Source: Isochrysis galbana (lineage: Eukaryota > Haptophyta > Isochrysidales > Isochrysidaceae). Taken from it: a stretch of DNA of 64,000 nucleotides. Location: positions 4,568,159 through 4,632,158 of the forward strand of contig CM030935.1 of assembly GCA_018136815.1 (NCBI GenBank), read 5' to 3'. Below are positions 28,478-39,669 of the stretch, piece after piece. The notes beneath the pieces were generated by a model, which was not told where the DNA came from, searched no databases, and saw only the letters and a program-made list of their open reading frames with translations. The position numbers and the translations under genes are program-made. The stretch's first letter is position 1. The number at the start of each line of letters is the position of its first letter.

Positions 28478-31400
28478 ATGGCCGCCGGCCGCGCCGCCTC
28501 CCTCTCCCCCTCGCTCCCCCTGCTGCTAGCTGCGGCGGCAGCCGGCGCGGCGCTAGCGCTCATGCTTGAGCGCACACGCTCACGACGCCTTGCCGGCCTT
28601 CTTGCCCGCCTAGAGCCTCTCCTACAACAGAGAGAGAGATTTGAGCGCTCAGCGCCAACGGAAAGCGGAACTCCGCAAACTGCCGCCGCCTCCCCTCCCT
28701 CAGCGCGTGAGGACGAGGCGGCGGCGGCGGCCGCCTCGCTCATTGGGATGCCTGTGACGCAATCCATCCACGCCGCCGAAACTGTCTCGCTGAGCAGCAT
28801 GCCCTTAGCACCAGCGAGAAGAGAAGGAGGTGGAGGAGAAGGAGGAGAAGGGGAGGCTACAGCTAGGGCTAGGGCTAGGGCTAGGGCTGGGACTGAGGCT
28901 TGGAATGGGTCCTGGGCCGGGTCTGGGGTCGGGGTTAGGACTGGGGCTGGGGCGGCGAGGAGCCCGGCGGGCTCAGCGAATGCGACGAGCCCAGTCAGCT
29001 CTGTTCCGGGCACACCGCCTGGCACACCCGCCTTGCATGGGATCCGGCCGCTGCTGATGCACTCAATCGACGATGGAGGCAACGGAGAGCAGGTGTGCGA
29101 GAGCGGAGAAGGCCATGCAGTGTGATCCGCGGCCCATCACGGCCCAGATCCTGCAGCTCGACTCCCGTGAGCCGTCCGCTGAGCGCTGGAAGCGGCCGGC
29201 AGGGAGGAGGGATAGTGGATTGTATGCAGGCGGAGAGGTAAGAGAGGGGGGAGGGAGGGGAGACGGAGAGGAGGTATAGCGGCATCACACATAAGAGAGA
29301 TCTAGCAGTTCTCTTCTCCGAGAGAGGGGAACCCGTCGCGAGAGATCGAGAGAGAGGAACTTCCCTTGAGACGCCTCGACTCCACGCCCACAACCTCCCA
29401 CGCAGGTCAAATCGCGCGGCTACTCGATGGTCCTCCCGCGCAACAGCTCGCATACTGCACTCCACAGGCTGGGCGGCCTCCCGCTCGGCCTTGCCGGCGC
29501 CTTTGGCAACGCGAATGCCGCTCCTAGCACGGCGTGCACCTCCACAATTCCCTCTCGCCAGGGCTCGCATGCGTCGTCGCGCTCCGCCTTGAGAAGCGGC
29601 TCGCACCCCACTCTACATAACCTCTGCGCTTCGGTCACCAACGGCGCCTACCCCGGCGGCAGCTGGCAGAGCGCCGGCGCCGTGCTGACCAACGGGGGTG
29701 TGGGCTCGCGCGCCTCTACGCCCACGGACTCCCAGCTCGCCGAAAGTGCCGCCGCCTTACCGCCACCCAGCGGTTCTGGCATGCTACGCCCGCTCGCAGC
29801 CTCGTTGGTCGGCGGTATCTCGGCTGAAAGCTCCGAGCAGCTCGATGGTTGTGCGACCGAGGTCGAATCGCAGCCCACCATTGGCGCGGCCGCGTGCACC
29901 CCACTCGACCGCGTTGAGCCCGCCGTTTATGCGCCACTGCCTTTGCCGATGAAGCCCGCAGACGCAATGGCGGCGGCCGCCACTGAGATGTGGCGTGTGC
30001 CTTCTGGGGACGAGCAGTTCACGGATGCCCGCATGGGCGCGAGCGGCAGCGGCACTACCGGCCGAGCGGACATCGTCAGCGGCAGCGCCGAGAGTTGCGT
30101 TGGGGTGATGAGGGCTGCTCGTGGAGAAGCTGGCACACCACCATCCACCTTTGGTGGCACGGTGTGCGGAGCTATACCTGCAGCGCCCGCCTGCCCGACG
30201 GGGCCATCGACCGAGCGACAAACTAGCACGTCTGCGTCCATGCCGTCCCTCCCGAGCTGTGCGCCACCCGTGGAGAGTGCTCCGGTTCACGGCGCTTGCG
30301 GGTCGGGGCAGCGGGAGACGCCGAGCGCGCCCAACTCGCGCTGCGAAAGCATTTTACCTCTCAGCCGCCGGGGCTCTCGCGGCAACCTCATTCGTCACAA
30401 CAGCACGGGAAGCGCCGCGAGCTGGGACCGGGGCACCTGCGATGACCTCGCGGTCTCAAGTAAGGCCGGTCTCCAGCTCCTCAAGGCAACAGCCGACGAG
30501 GTGCGCCCAATCGGCAGCTGTTCGCGCCGATCGACGCGCGGCCTCTGCCCTCACGCTCCTCCCCTCCCACCTTACTGTCTGCCCTCTCTGCCCAATCCAT
30601 CAATCGGCCTCGTGCATGCAGGTCGAGCTGCAAGCTCCATCAGACAATTTCGTGATGAGCGCGCGCAAGGCGGAGACCCTCGTCCGCCTGATGTGGACGC
30701 GGCCGCCCTCCGCGTTCCTCCTCGTCAAGAAGCCAAATCAGCCCACCATCACGGACGCGATGCTTCAGATCGCTCTCTTCCTTAAGGTCCCTCACCGGCC
30801 CCCGCCCCATCACTCGCCGGTCTATCGCGTGACCTGCGGCAGCAGTCACCGGCCACTAAGCCTCGAGAGGCGCAAGGCGACTTGCACTCGCCCTATTTGT
30901 TCTGATGGGATGTTAGCATCTGTGGTCCGTGCGGCCCTACCCGATTTCTTGCTCCTTAATCCTCCGTTCGCCTTCCCTTGCCACAGGCGGAATCCGAGCG
31001 GCGTGCGGATCCTGACCACCCGCTCATGATCCTCGTCGAACCTTCCGTCTACAACGATCCTTGCTTCGCCAACACCCTGGCGGGCGCCTCACTCCGGCCC
31101 TTCCTCAAGACTTGGACGGATGTGGCCGCCCACACGACTGCCTATGGGGTACATGCCGCTCCACCCGCGGCCGCTTCCTCCGCGCCGCACTGCGAGTCGT
31201 GCACATCCGACCACAGCGAAGATGATGCTGACGAAACTCTCAGCCTCGACGCGGCGTTTGGCCGCCGCACACACGCCGAAGCCACGGTTCCAGTGACCGA
31301 CCTTGTGCCGCGCGAGAAGCTCGCCGAGGTCGTCGATGTGGTGGTTTGCCTTGGCGGAGACGGCACTCTCCTTTGGTCCGCTCGGGCAGCCTCTCAAAAG

Positions 31401-32602
31401 GGGGGTGGGTGGGTGGGCATGGGTCAGTGGGTGGGGTGGGTGGGTAGCATGGGGGGTAGCAAGAGAAGCGATCCCAAAGCACGCGCGCCCTCCATGGTGG
31501 CCCCTCATCGCGACCGGATTGCCCGGCCCCCCTCTGCATGGCGCATACCAGCCCGGCCGTCAATCTCCCACGCCTACATCGCCGTGTATCGCAGGGCCTC
31601 GTCGCTCTTTCCTCGCGCAATGCCTCCCGTCCTATCCTTCTCGATGGGCTCGCTCGGCTTCCTGACTCCCTTCAACTTTCGCGAGCATCCCAACCAGCTG
31701 CGGCAGCTCATTGAGGGCGGATGCCACCTCACTCCGCGCATGCGCCTCTCCTGTCGCATCATGCGGGCACACCGGCGCCGGGGGAGCAGCGTCCTTGGGA
31801 TCTGCCACGAGCAATACCGGGAGGGCGACGATCCCGCCAAAGCCTCCGGCTGTGCGCGGCAGTCTGCGTCGAGCGCAAGTCTGATGGGCGACGCGGGTGG
31901 GGACGACGGGCGTTGCGCCTGTGACCCGGAGTGGCTCGCGCTGAACGAGGTCGTCATCGATCGCGGTAACGCACCCTTCCTCGGTATGCTGGATATCTAC
32001 GTCGACGACCAGCTTATCACCACCGCACAGGTTAGCCCGGTTGCGCAATGTGCGCTGCGCACGCGCGTGTTGGTACGCGTGCGAGCGCCGCTCACGCCTG
32101 CCCGCACGCTCCTTCGCGCATGATGCAGGCTGACGGCATCATCATCGCCACGCCGACGGGCTCGACCGCCTATTCTCTCGCCGCAGGCGGCCCTCTCATC
32201 GCCCCCTCGAATCCGGCCATCTTGCTGACGCCAATCTGCCCCCACTCGCTCTCTTTCCGTCCAACTGTCTTGCCGGATTCCGTGGTGGTCAAGGCCCAGC
32301 TGCCCGCGCAAAGCCGGCAATCTTCGGCGCAGGTGCGCGCGCGCCCGGCGACGCCACCCCACCTACGGAGCCACCTCACTTCGGCTCCTCCTTACGTGCT
32401 CCCCACCTCGCCGTTACCGCTCCAGGTGAGCTTCGATGGCAAGTTTCCACAGAAGCTCTACCCGGGCGACTGCGTCGTCGTCTCGGCGTCCCACTGGCCC
32501 ATGCCCGGCGTTTGCGCTGTTGATCAGCATGCGGATTGGTTCAACTCGATACGAGGCAAGCTGCTATGGAACGTCCGCCAGATGCAAGGGACCGAGGAGT
32601 GA
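28478..32602 (+). CDS. NAD kinase with long disordered N-terminus
   Basis: Seven exons: 28478-29092, 29406-30500, 30622-30786, 30987-31375, 31595-32030, 32129-32332 and 32426-32602, giving 1,026 residues. All joins keep frame and have GT-AG borders. The catalytic part resembles animal NADK closely: [28 protein letters not shown] (near 747), an exon join restoring [56 protein letters not shown] (near 905) and a final [16 protein letters not shown]. It phosphorylates NAD to NADP using ATP; GGDGT binds the phosphates. The N-terminal about 570 residues are Ser/Ala/Gly/Pro-rich, start with a hydrophobic stretch ([18 protein letters not shown]) that may be a signal or anchor, and have no domain. 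Typical NADKs are 300-450 residues, so this extension is extreme. Confidence 0.92.
28862..28890 (+). repeat. Telomere-like (TAGGGC)n inside exon 1
   Basis: Four to five TAGGGC hexamers, reading as Arg-Ala repeats in the NAD kinase frame, then degenerating to GGGACTGAGG and GGTCTGGGG types up to 28,955. This is a slipped-repeat origin for part of the disordered region. Confidence 0.85.
29187..29366 (-). repeat. Right arm of 180-bp inverted duplication (in NADK intron 1)
   Basis: Reverse complement of 28,155-28,334. It lies between the intron 1 donor (29,093) and acceptor (29,405) and occupies more than half the intron. Confidence 0.92.
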
Positions 32603-34490
32603 TGGCGGCGCGCTTTGCTGGCCGAAGCGGTGCGCAAGGCTCAAGATCCGGGTCTCTCGCTGCGGGAGGGTCGCTATGGCCAGCGGTGGCACGCTCTCGG
32701 AACGAGTCGCTTGGCGCGCGTTTGGACCGCCCACCTCAATGAGCTTCTTAGCTGACTCTAGTCGCTGCGAGCTCTCCGCTCGGGATGCTTTAACTTTTTA
32801 AGGGCACGTTGGCAGCGCCGGACAGCGGCAACCTTGCAGCATTTCTGCCGTATTGCGCTGTCCTTTCAAGATACTGTGGTGATGAGCGTCTTGTCTCGCT
32901 CTGTCGTCTCATTCCCACGGACAAATTCTTGATGCTTTATTCTGGCATTGCTGCGAGCTCACAACGCATGTCCCATCCATGTTCGTTTACGTTCGCCGTT
33001 CGCATGCGATCGGCCATCGCCAAAATCCACATGATTGACCTCACTGTTTTCACGTCGCATGCGGCTCCAAGCCCCTTTGGTTGATAATGTCTTTGCGACA
33101 TGCGACAAATTCGCCCCGATGTCGTCCGGTGCATGCGCGTGCTGTTTGTACAACTACTTATCTCTTAATCTTGGCCGGCAAGGAGTCTAATTTGCAGAGC
33201 ATCGTTTTCCCTAGGTTCCAACGCACAACGTTCCCCTCGCCGGGAGCCTTTGACAGCAAGAGCGACTGGGCTATTATCCTAGCCAACCCCACTAGCTAAT
33301 TGGACACAACCTTTCAGTCGTGGACGGGGTAAAACAAACGACAAAGGTGCCCTCGCGATGATCATAAACCTGAGCCCCTAGTGGCACAAGTAGGCACAAG
33401 CACTGACGGACTGGAGGTTACGGATGGAACAGGAGGAACCGGATGGGGCGGAAGGTAGGCGGCAGAAGGCACGGCCTTTTGGGCATTGGCGGGTTGGACG
33501 GGCTGACCATCTTCCATGGTTGGAAGATGGATGGCGGGCAGTGGCGAGGACGGAGCGGACATAGCGGACAGCGAGTGTGAGTGGGTGAGTGAGTGGATTT
33601 GGTTGGTGTTGTAAGATTGCTTGTCACGACGGAGCGAGAGCGAGAGCGAGAACGAGGGAGCGAGGAGCGACTGGGGCGAGGGACGAGGGCGACAGAGGCC
33701 GACAGGGTACCAATCCGGCTAGTCCGAGAACAATCCGACACACGCACACTCGACTTTCACCCAACATTCCTCCACACTAACGTATCTTTCCCCACTTGGG
33801 AGCCTGCGGCGGCATTGGCATTGGGCGCGGCGCCCGTCGATGTCTCCTCCTCCTCCTCCTCCTCCATGAAGATGCGGCGACGGCGGACCATCGCTCGCCC
33901 CTCGCGCCGCGCTCCGCGCGGCCCCCCAAGTTTTGTTTCTTTCCAAGTGAAAGGCCCCAAATTTTGGTCAAAAATTTCGATTTCGATTGACCACCCAAAT
34001 TTGACAAAAAAATTTACAAAACTTACGTCAACCCCAACACTACCCGCCTGGCCCGGCGTCCGTCGTAGTGCACGCGGGCCCACCACCCATAGAGGGGGTA
34101 GCGGGAGCGGGGGTGAGAGTGCGGGGTTTAGGCGATGGCGTGTGCAATACCGGAGGGGTGTGAGTCAGTAGCAGCGTAGCGGGCACCTTGAAGAATATTT
34201 TTTTTAGGTGCATGGATGGCCGAAGCGGGTGGTCTTGGTTTACTCCTAGAACAGGATGTTCTACCATGCTCTACGTTCTAACGCTGTCGCCTACGCGTAT
34301 CAGGAGAGAGAGAGGAGGATTCTATTTTCTGAGTTCTCTCTCTTGAAGAGAGGCGGAGAGACTCCCCCCCCCCCCCCCCTTCCGCCTTTCTTTCTATCCC
34401 TTCCCCCCCTCATTTACTCTCTCTCCCCCCCTTGCCTCCCCCCCTTCCCATCCTCCCCTCCCTTCCCCCCCCCCCCCCCCCCCCGTCCAG
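32603..34490. other. Region without a supported gene
   Basis: It holds the NAD kinase 3' flank, a GCGAGAGCGAGAGCGAGA repeat (33,635-33,660), a (TCC)6 run at 33,846, and an AAATTT-rich island at 33,955-34,025 where GGTCAAAAATTTCGATT and GATTGACC face each other. Open frames on both strands are low-complexity. Confidence 0.45.
34465..34484. repeat. C20 homopolymer in 5' leader
   Basis: Twenty C in a row ending 15 bases before the F-box/Kelch ATG. A second C run lies at 34,366-34,379. Confidence 0.95.
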
Positions 34491-34499
34491 CCTGCCCCA

Positions 34500-36812
34500 A
34501 TGAGCCTGCCCTCTCTGCCTGCCGAGCTTCTCTCCTCGCTCTGCGCCCACCTGCCCCTCGAGAGCGTCGGACGACTCGCGTGTGTATGCCGAGAGATGCG
34601 GGACACTCTTGCCACAGACGACGCGTGGAGGCAGACGCTCGAGCTTCTAGGAGCGCCTGCCTGGCCAGCAGCGAGGCACGCGGTGCGCAGCCTCCTCACG
34701 CTCTCCGAGGCACAATGGAAGCTCGCTTGCCCCGCGGCGGCCGATGACGGAGGCGCACACCGGAAGGGGGAGGCCGGCGCTGCCTCACTTGAGTCGCTCG
34801 ACGGCTGCGACCCACCTCGCGCCAGGCAGCATTCGGCGTTTGTGAGCTGTTGCGGTGGCCAGTGCGTCGTGCTCTTTGGCGGCCAATTGTCGACACAAGT
34901 CCGCGAAGGGTACGGCGTAGTTGGCCAGACATTTGCGTACGACGTGTCGGGTCGCCGCTGGTATAGTGCGCCGAGCGGGCCGCACGTATCCCCTCGCGCG
35001 CGCACCTTCTCTGCCGACGATGGCGGTGCGCGCGTGCTACGCGACGCGGCGGGCACAGAGTGGCTCTGCATATTTGGCGGGCTCGTGTCCCATCCGGTCT
35101 TCCCGGGACGAGTGAGCTACAGGGACAACGAGACCTGGCTGCTCGGCCCGCTTGGTCCCGCGGCCACCGTCGCGAAGTGGCGCTGGGTGCAGATCCAGGA
35201 GGACGGGGCCGTGCAGTCTCCTGCACGACCACGGGCGCGATTCCATCACACGCTCACCACTGTACCAGGCGTGGGCGTCAACGATGGAGACAGGTTGTGG
35301 GTTTTTGGCGGCAATGACCGCAATTTGCAGCCAATATGCGAAGCCGCCTTCCTCACGCTCGATCCAGACATCGGCCGGCTGCTTGAGCGCAATCTCACAG
35401 TCGACGCTCCGGACAACTCCGCCATCCCCGACTCGGACGAGCCGCATGCGCACGACGACGGCGAGTTCCTAAGCGCTGTGGATCGGTTGGGGAGCTCCAC
35501 ACGGTGGTCCTTCCCGCTCTGGCCAGACGTGCCTGTGGACGACGTGTACCCTCCCCGTTGGCAGCCTCCGATCGAGGCGCGAGCCGATCATTCCGCGGCA
35601 TTCTGGCCAGCGGGGCGGCGGCTCATTGTGGTAGGTGGGCGGCACGGCTCTGATATGCCTGTGCAGCTCGATTGTCTCGCCATCGAAGTAGATCGCGCGG
35701 CGCGAAACGACAAGCCAAGGCAGCCTAATGACCCGTCCACTCAGTGGACTGATGAGGACGCCGCGCTCACACCGCTACCGTCGCTACCAACGGCTCGCGC
35801 GTGTGCCAGCCTCTCCATCTGCGGCGACTGGGCGATCCTCTGCGGGGGAATCACGCAGTCCCACTCGCGCCCCGAGTCTTACGTGCACGCCACAGACGTT
35901 CTCGTGCTCGACCTCGCCCATGCCGTCAGCCATGGCGACTCGGCAGTGCCTCGTGGACCCAGCGACACTGCAACGCTTTCGAGGAAGCCGAAGCGGAGCC
36001 AAGGGCGCTGGGCACAGCTCAACCTACAGCCGAGCGTGCCGCGTTGCAAGCCGTTTCTGGTGCCAATATTGGCCAGCCGCATGGTCTTAGTGCTCGGTGG
36101 ATACGAGTATAACGCGCCCGACCTTGATAGATATGGTGATCCGACGTCCGGCCATCTTGCACTGCATGAGACAGTTGGAGTTGCTTTGCCCAGTTGTATG
36201 CTCGGCCTTGCCCATCAACAACTTGCGCGCGCTCCATTGATGCCAAGCGCAGAGCTAGATTTGGTTGGCAGTCTATACGAGGATGATCAGCACGCACAAG
36301 GCACCGAGGAAGAGGAGGTCGCTAAGGCCCCGCTTCTCAAGGGTGGGAATGTACTCTCTTGCACCGCTGGCTTGCCCATTCATGGCGGCGCCTCTGACGA
36401 AGCTGTGGGGATGCGCAATCGCGCGATGATACTGCGCAGCTTCATTGTGAGTTCGAAGTCGCGTGCTTTAATTCACGGCCTGACCGGGTCCGCGGCGGCG
36501 CGCTTCAACGGCACGTTGTGCAATATCTTATCCAAGGTCCATGGGCCGAAGGACAACCAGCGACACCATGTGAGGTGTGAAGGAGGACAGCATGTAAAGA
36601 TCAAACCTCAGAATCTGGAGCCGAGCAAGAGCGAACACCCCTACTCCCTCGCCCTGCTGCCACTGGGCAGCCGGATGGCCATGGGCCCAGACGCACCGCT
36701 CTCGAACGTGCCGGCTATCCTCGCCGCCGATACCCGTTTCGACATTATTCACGTCATTGAGCTCGACCTGATGGCCTGGACCATGACTACTCGGGATCCA
36801 TTTGATGTCTAA
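34500..36812 (+). CDS. F-box and Kelch-repeat protein
   Basis: A single exon of 770 residues. ATG at 34500 follows a C20 run by 15 bases. Residues 4-45 are an F-box (LPAELLSSLCAHLPLESVGR then VCREMRD, WR), the Skp1-binding module of SCF ubiquitin ligases. Kelch-type strands follow, each with a double Gly: VVLFGGQ, LCIFGGLV, LWVFGGND, LIVVGGRHG, AILCGGIT, VLVLGGYE. These suggest a beta-propeller for substrate capture. The C-terminus has ARFNGTLCNIL...HVKIKPQNLEP, a short module seen at the ends of many algal proteins (NG..G.v......v...g....lKp.NL). The likely job is choosing targets for ubiquitylation; the target is unknown. No membrane segment. Confidence 0.9.
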   Translation: MSLPSLPAELLSSLCAHLPLESVGRLACVCREMRDTLATDDAWRQTLELLGAPAWPAARHAVRSLLTLSEAQWKLACPAAADDGGAHRKGEAGAASLESLDGCDPPRARQHSAFVSCCGGQCVVLFGGQLSTQVREGYGVVGQTFAYDVSGRRWYSAPSGPHVSPRARTFSADDGGARVLRDAAGTEWLCIFGGLVSHPVFPGRVSYRDNETWLLGPLGPAATVAKWRWVQIQEDGAVQSPARPRARFHHTLTTVPGVGVNDGDRLWVFGGNDRNLQPICEAAFLTLDPDIGRLLERNLTVDAPDNSAIPDSDEPHAHDDGEFLSAVDRLGSSTRWSFPLWPDVPVDDVYPPRWQPPIEARADHSAAFWPAGRRLIVVGGRHGSDMPVQLDCLAIEVDRAARNDKPRQPNDPSTQWTDEDAALTPLPSLPTARACASLSICGDWAILCGGITQSHSRPESYVHATDVLVLDLAHAVSHGDSAVPRGPSDTATLSRKPKRSQGRWAQLNLQPSVPRCKPFLVPILASRMVLVLGGYEYNAPDLDRYGDPTSGHLALHETVGVALPSCMLGLAHQQLARAPLMPSAELDLVGSLYEDDQHAQGTEEEEVAKAPLLKGGNVLSCTAGLPIHGGASDEAVGMRNRAMILRSFIVSSKSRALIHGLTGSAAARFNGTLCNILSKVHGPKDNQRHHVRCEGGQHVKIKPQNLEPSKSEHPYSLALLPLGSRMAMGPDAPLSNVPAILAADTRFDIIHVIELDLMAWTMTTRDPFDV

Positions 36813-37530
36813 AGCCACCTTTCTTTTTGAGCATTTTGCATGCATGGCTGTCTTCTCTACCGCCTAAATCAGTGCGAGATGTGATGTAGTGCCATGTGGT
36901 GTGAAGATGCCGCACCGTAGTCCTCCAATGTCATACGATGCAAGTGTGAGGGAAGTGGGAGTAATCGTATGAATTGTGTGTGCGCGCCGTGGCTGTGTGG
37001 TTTGTGTTATGTTGTGGTTGCTGAAACATGTATTACCCGGGCGCCTTGACGAATTAGACTTGAAGGATAAGGGTTCAAGTAGCGGGGGAGAAACATCTGA
37101 AGATTCGGGGCTATACACCTACGAGCTACTAGATGTCTCGTATCCGTACTAATACCAATACCTCGCCACTGTCCGCACTGCCAACGTCCTAATCACCATT
37201 CACTCCAGTTCATTCGCCTTCCCCCCCGTTTTCCTTATTCTTTATGGGTTTCCGGGGTCCGGCCCAGGTGCGCTACCTTGGGCTTGGTTCAGAGAGTGGG
37301 GACCGGGCAGGCCATTTGGTGGTTCGTAGTTCTTGACACAAGAATTCTTGACGTCCCTTGCTAAAAGTTAGTGGCGTGTGTTGTTGATCCTAAGGGCGGT
37401 ATTGCTATTCTGTGTCTGTGTGTGCTCCCGTGGGTGTAAAAAAAATCTGAAGATTCAAGCTACTACTGCTAGCGACGTAGGACCCATCGCACTCACGATG
37501 CTATCACACGCCATCGCCTAAACCCCGGAT
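36813..37530. other. 3' flank and unassigned DNA
   Basis: No supported gene between the F-box/Kelch gene and the repeat cluster. Confidence 0.4.
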
Positions 37531-37865
37531 GGGACAACAGGTACAAGGTCAACAGGTTTCGGGGGCCTATTCCTATTAAGAGGACCTATTGACAGGTCGC
37601 AATAGGTCCGTAACAGGTCAAAATAAAAGTCATTTTACTAATTTTATAGATGTATGAGTATGTGATGTATATTATGAATATGATTGGCTTCTGACTTCTG
37701 AGCTAAGTTACTAGGGAGAGGAAGGGATCCGAGATGATTTGGGCGTGGCTACGATAGCGGTACCTATGGTATAGGCCTATAGCCACGCGCGAGGCGAGAA
37801 TATTGAAAGGTTTTTTTTTACCTATTACCTATTAACAGCTAACAGGTCTGGTAGGCCTCTTGACA
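37530..37865. repeat. ACAGGT/CCTATT word islands
   Basis: ACAGGT occurs four times in 37,540-37,620, with CCTATT and AATAGG between, and again in 37,825-37,860. An R3 end (GCGCGAGGCGAGAAT) sits at 37,787. The island abuts the 5' break of LINE remnant B. Confidence 0.7.
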
Positions 37866-37899
37866 GCTATATAAGTACAACTTTTTAACACCGAGGGAC

Positions 37900-38765
37900 T
37901 CGTATATGCACTTCAAACACATCCTACATAGGAGGATAGCCACGGCGAACAGATTCGCAGATGACCCGACGTGCCGCTTTTGCGGTATAGCCCCCGAAAG
38001 TTCCACGCACTTAGCCGTATGTATTGCGACGGAGCCCATCTTCGAATTCATAGAAGGACTCCTGGGGATCGTCCTTAGGCCGGGCTCTGAAGTAGCCCAA
38101 CGTCTCTTTTGCTACCAAGTGGACAGGCCTCACCCCTCCTCCGGATACTTGGGTATCCTGGCGTGGAGGTATGTCCTCACGGATTTCTACAACATCCAGT
38201 ACGGTAACGCGGACGGTAGGTCCGTTAGATCGATCCTTAGGGCAATTCTTACAAGGTACCACCTATTAGCAACGGCGAAGGTCGGTTTCTTTCAAAGGCT
38301 GAAGAAACAACGAAATAACATGGGGCTGCACGCCCCGAGTAACAAACATATTCGGAGAATGATAAGCCCTCTTTATATGGTGGACAAAGACTTTAACCTA
38401 GAAGTATCGGATGACCTCTTGCAGGCGGCAAGAGGCCTAGATATACGAAACATCACTTGAGATGGGTGAACCGCTATGGAAAGAATTTGAAGGAAAACGT
38501 TGCAGATCTTATGAGACACAAGGGAGAAATGAACTAGCCAAGCCCGAGCGAAAGATAAAGCCACAATCTCCCGACCCCTCCACTCCAACTCCTGGCCGAG
38601 GCAGTGCGCGCGGCCTCCCCGGAACCGGCTCTCCACTAAAGAGGGAACTGGGGAAGGGGGAGGGGGTTGTTAGGGGTTGAGGTTGGGTAGAAGGGAGGTC
38701 CACAAGCACACTGCCCCACGCCGCACGTGTAGCGGTGATTTTTAAGAAGATTTTTTTTAATGGAA
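37900..38765 (+). mobile_element. LINE-like retrotransposon remnant B, best-preserved C-terminus
   Basis: An uninterrupted frame at 37,906-38,460 (184 codons) encodes the end of the polyprotein: FKHILHRRIATANRFADD, zinc motif CRFCGIAPESSTHLAVC, EVAQRLFCYQVD, LAWRYVLTDFYNIQYG, FFQRLKKQRNNMG and NKHIRRM. The Cys-Cys-His-Cys spacing is that of the zf-RVT module that follows reverse transcriptase in LINEs. The untranslated tail continues to about 38,765 and ends in T-rich sequence. Copy A (20,150-22,090) matches in opposite orientation, and copy D (47,905-48,145) and a tail at 63,390 match in part. Confidence 0.82.
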
Positions 38766-38859
38766 GTGCGAGTAGCCATGCCACCCCGCCTCCGGTACCA
38801 AATATCTTCTTTTTTTTGAACATGAGTAGCCTCGCACGTCTCCCCGCCGCCCCCGTGAC

Positions 38860-39290
38860 CCTTGCTTCATGGGGGGGAGTCTGCTACGTTTGCATTCGCT
38901 GTGGATAATCGCTTGGTCACGGTCCTGATGACAAAGACGACCACCGCCACGAGCGCGGCGACGACCCCAAGTGTGACCAACAAGGCGGTCAGCATTACTT
39001 TGTCGAAGATGAAGCGGAGGGCCAGCTGTGTTGGTGTTTCCACTCGGGCAAGGCGGCCGGCCTCTCCTACTTTATCTACACCGACCCGTCGGGTCGCATC
39101 TACCGCTCGCGCGTGCAGGTGGAGAGGCGCGCTCGCGTGAGTTGGTGCTCGCTCTTCTTGACGACTTGTTGCGTACGGAGGGCTGCACGAGCGGGCGGCA
39201 TTCCCCGGCTGGTGCGGCGGCGGCGTGGAGGGTGTGCTCCTACGCCTCGGCGACGGCGACCATTTCCGCACGGCCGTCAGAGGCCTGAAA
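38860..39290. other. Ambiguous exon-like segment
   Basis: Two readings compete. On the minus strand a frame contains one strong transmembrane helix (VMLTALLVTLGVVAALVAVV). On the plus strand a frame reads as globular protein (EGQLCWCFHSGKAAGLSYF then YTDPSGRIYRSRVQ) and ends at a GTGGAG donor-like site. I cannot choose between them. Confidence 0.3.
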
Positions 39291-39435
39291 TCGGGTATTT
39301 TTCGAAAATTTTGCCGGAAGACCCCCGGTTTTTTTTGCTGATCTCCCATACCGGAACCTATAGGGAGCTTATTTAGGCCTTCGTTTGCCCATTACAGATG
39401 GTGCCCTTCGCACCCCCCTAGTGAGTGACCGGGCT
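39285..39435 (+). repeat. Dispersed repeat R1, partial copy
   Basis: Reverse complement of the first about 155 bases of the R1 copies at 45,498 and 57,296. It ends in the same terminal motif (TAGTGAGTGACCGGGCTA). It also encodes the same short tail (YFSKI, FFLLI) as those copies. Confidence 0.85.
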
Positions 39436-39477
39436 ATCAATAGCGCGATCCCGGAACTATATATATAAACCTTATAA

Positions 39478-39552
39478 ACCTTTTAATAGTCTCACCGCAC
39501 ACGCGGCCGTGGACCCTCTACTTTCTACTCACGTAGGAAAACTTTCTACACC
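39478..39552 (-). repeat. Dispersed repeat R2, copy 2
   Basis: Reverse complement of 1,274-1,353 apart from a 6-base deletion and minor changes. Confidence 0.8.
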
Positions 39553-39669
39553 CCCATTCCCCCGGCCCTTCTCCCCCCGCCATAAGCCATAAGGCGACTC
39601 CCCCCGTGCATTATTTATTTTTAGCAAATTTTTATGGATCGCGAAGCGGCAAAGGAATGGGACTAGCGC

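Noticed and set aside
28862-28890. Interstitial telomere
   Set aside because: Only four to five TAGGGC units inside a coding exon. The hexamer differs from the common TTAGGG or TTTAGGG, and the flanks are normal gene sequence.
32959-33299. Short frames downstream of the NAD kinase
   Set aside because: No domain, no codon bias and no conserved splice sites; treated as 3' flank.
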